A DNA stretch of 64,000 bases. Source: CAYNZV01 sp965217095 (GTDB lineage: Bacteria; Latescibacterota; UBA2968; UBA8231). The notes beneath the pieces were generated by a model. That model searched no databases. It had not been told where the DNA came from and saw nothing but the letters and a program-made list of their open reading frames with translations. The stretch is from assembly GCA_965217095.1 (NCBI GenBank), contig OZ244235.1, positions 4,278,001 to 4,342,000 on the forward strand, in the 5' to 3' direction. The position numbers and the translations under genes are program-made. This document shows positions 63,473-64,000 of this stretch, piece after piece (the first letter of the stretch is position 1; each line of letters starts with the position of its first letter).

Positions 63473-64000
63473 TTGAACACCAAAAGAATGGTCCTCCTGC
63501 TATCGGTTACGGTTTCCTTTTGTGTCTCCTTCGCTGGTGCCGACGACTGGCCCGGTTGGCGCGGGACTGGCGACGGCGTGTGGCACGAGCAAGGCATCGT
63601 GGATCGCCTTCCCTCCGGCCAGATTCCGATCAAGTGGAAAGCCGAAATCTCTAGCGGATATAGCGGTCCAACCGTGGCCGATGGTCGAGTCTTCGTAACC
63701 GACCGCGTCACCGAGCCGCAACAGCGCGAGCGCGTGTTTTGTTTCAAGTGGGATACGGGCGAGCTCTTGTGGACCCATGAGTACGACTGTCCCTACCGGG
63801 ATGTTTCCTATACGGCAGGCCCGCGTGCCAGCGTTACCGTTCACAACGGCCTCGCCTACACCCTCGGCACCATGGGGCACCTCCATTGTCTGGAGGCGGC
63901 GACCGGTAAGGTCGTGTGGAAGAAGGATCTCAACGCACTCTATCAGATTCGCATGCCGATCTGGGGCATCGCCGCGTCGCCGGTGGTCTATGAGGATCTG
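63473..64000 (+). CDS. Secreted PQQ-binding-like beta-propeller protein, partial
   Basis: The gene runs off the end of the window; the 176 residues seen are its N-terminus. A TTG start at 63473 lies behind an AAAGGA ribosome site; an ATG at 63488 is an alternative. The signal peptide (RMVLLLSVTVSFCVSFAGA) is followed by DDWPGWRGTGDGVWHEQGIV, GPTVADGRVFVTDR and VFCFKWDTGELLWTHEY. Blade motifs such as LHCLEAATGKVVWKKDL follow. This is the typical pattern of PQQ-like or outer-membrane BamB-like propellers in Planctomycetes and related environmental bacteria. Function is unknown. The 291 bases upstream hold no gene I can support. Confidence 0.82.
   Translation, partial: MNTKRMVLLLSVTVSFCVSFAGADDWPGWRGTGDGVWHEQGIVDRLPSGQIPIKWKAEISSGYSGPTVADGRVFVTDRVTEPQQRERVFCFKWDTGELLWTHEYDCPYRDVSYTAGPRASVTVHNGLAYTLGTMGHLHCLEAATGKVVWKKDLNALYQIRMPIWGIAASPVVYEDL

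Overview
The window is one contiguous piece of a GC-rich, Gram-negative-type bacterial chromosome. Several features point to the FCB superphylum, perhaps an uncultured candidate phylum such as Latescibacterota: PorV/PorQ-like barrels, FlgD/sorting-type C-terminal domains, a DUF5683 protein, a dockerin-like tail, a lone CIRCE-controlled groEL, and many PhyH, TauD, DUF3604 and Gfo/Idh genes. That placement is inference; no rRNA or other phylogenetic marker was compared.

0-34 kb is a dense, mostly plus-strand housekeeping region with intact genes. In order it holds the end of ribBA with ribH, nusB and a phosphoesterase; secA; a processive GT2; purC; a PHP phosphoesterase; a secreted protein with a sorting-type C-terminus followed by two PorV/PorQ-like barrels and a site-2 protease; two lipoproteins; a YibQ-type deacetylase; tgt-yajC-fmt; envelope proteins; tRNA-Ala(GGC) with promoter and terminator; a GT2 and a Tmtc-like TPR protein; mfd with two PpiC/SurA chaperones and an S4 protein; then nrnA and argF. 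The first disrupted gene, an OmpA-family reading frame, follows argF.

35-44 kb holds moaC-icd on the minus strand, then groEL with promoter, CIRCE operator and terminator. Bactofilin with a degenerate LytM-domain protein comes next, followed by a miniature flagellar-rod-like protein behind a perfect palindrome, a TrmY-type RNA methyltransferase rarely seen in bacteria, and two secreted proteins (a PQQ-type sugar dehydrogenase and a DNRLRE/Ig/dockerin protein).

44-64 kb is accessory and catabolic: SDR oxidoreductases, a PhnZ-like mixed-valent diiron HD oxygenase, DUF3604, PhyH and TauD/TfdA oxygenases, an M19 dipeptidase, a nitrilase and a pirin. A SigZ-type sigma factor with a cysteine tail sits beside arsenite methyltransferase. 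Beyond it lie a Gfo/Idh oxidoreductase, a ketol-acid-reductoisomerase homologue lacking most expected catalytic residues, and the start of a secreted beta-propeller protein. This part also contains most of the disrupted reading frames (D-2-hydroxyacid dehydrogenase, D-threonine-aldolase-like, HAD, TPR lipoprotein and possibly one unknown), a striking contrast with the intact first 34 kb. No rRNA, CRISPR array, transposase, integrase or phage gene was seen.
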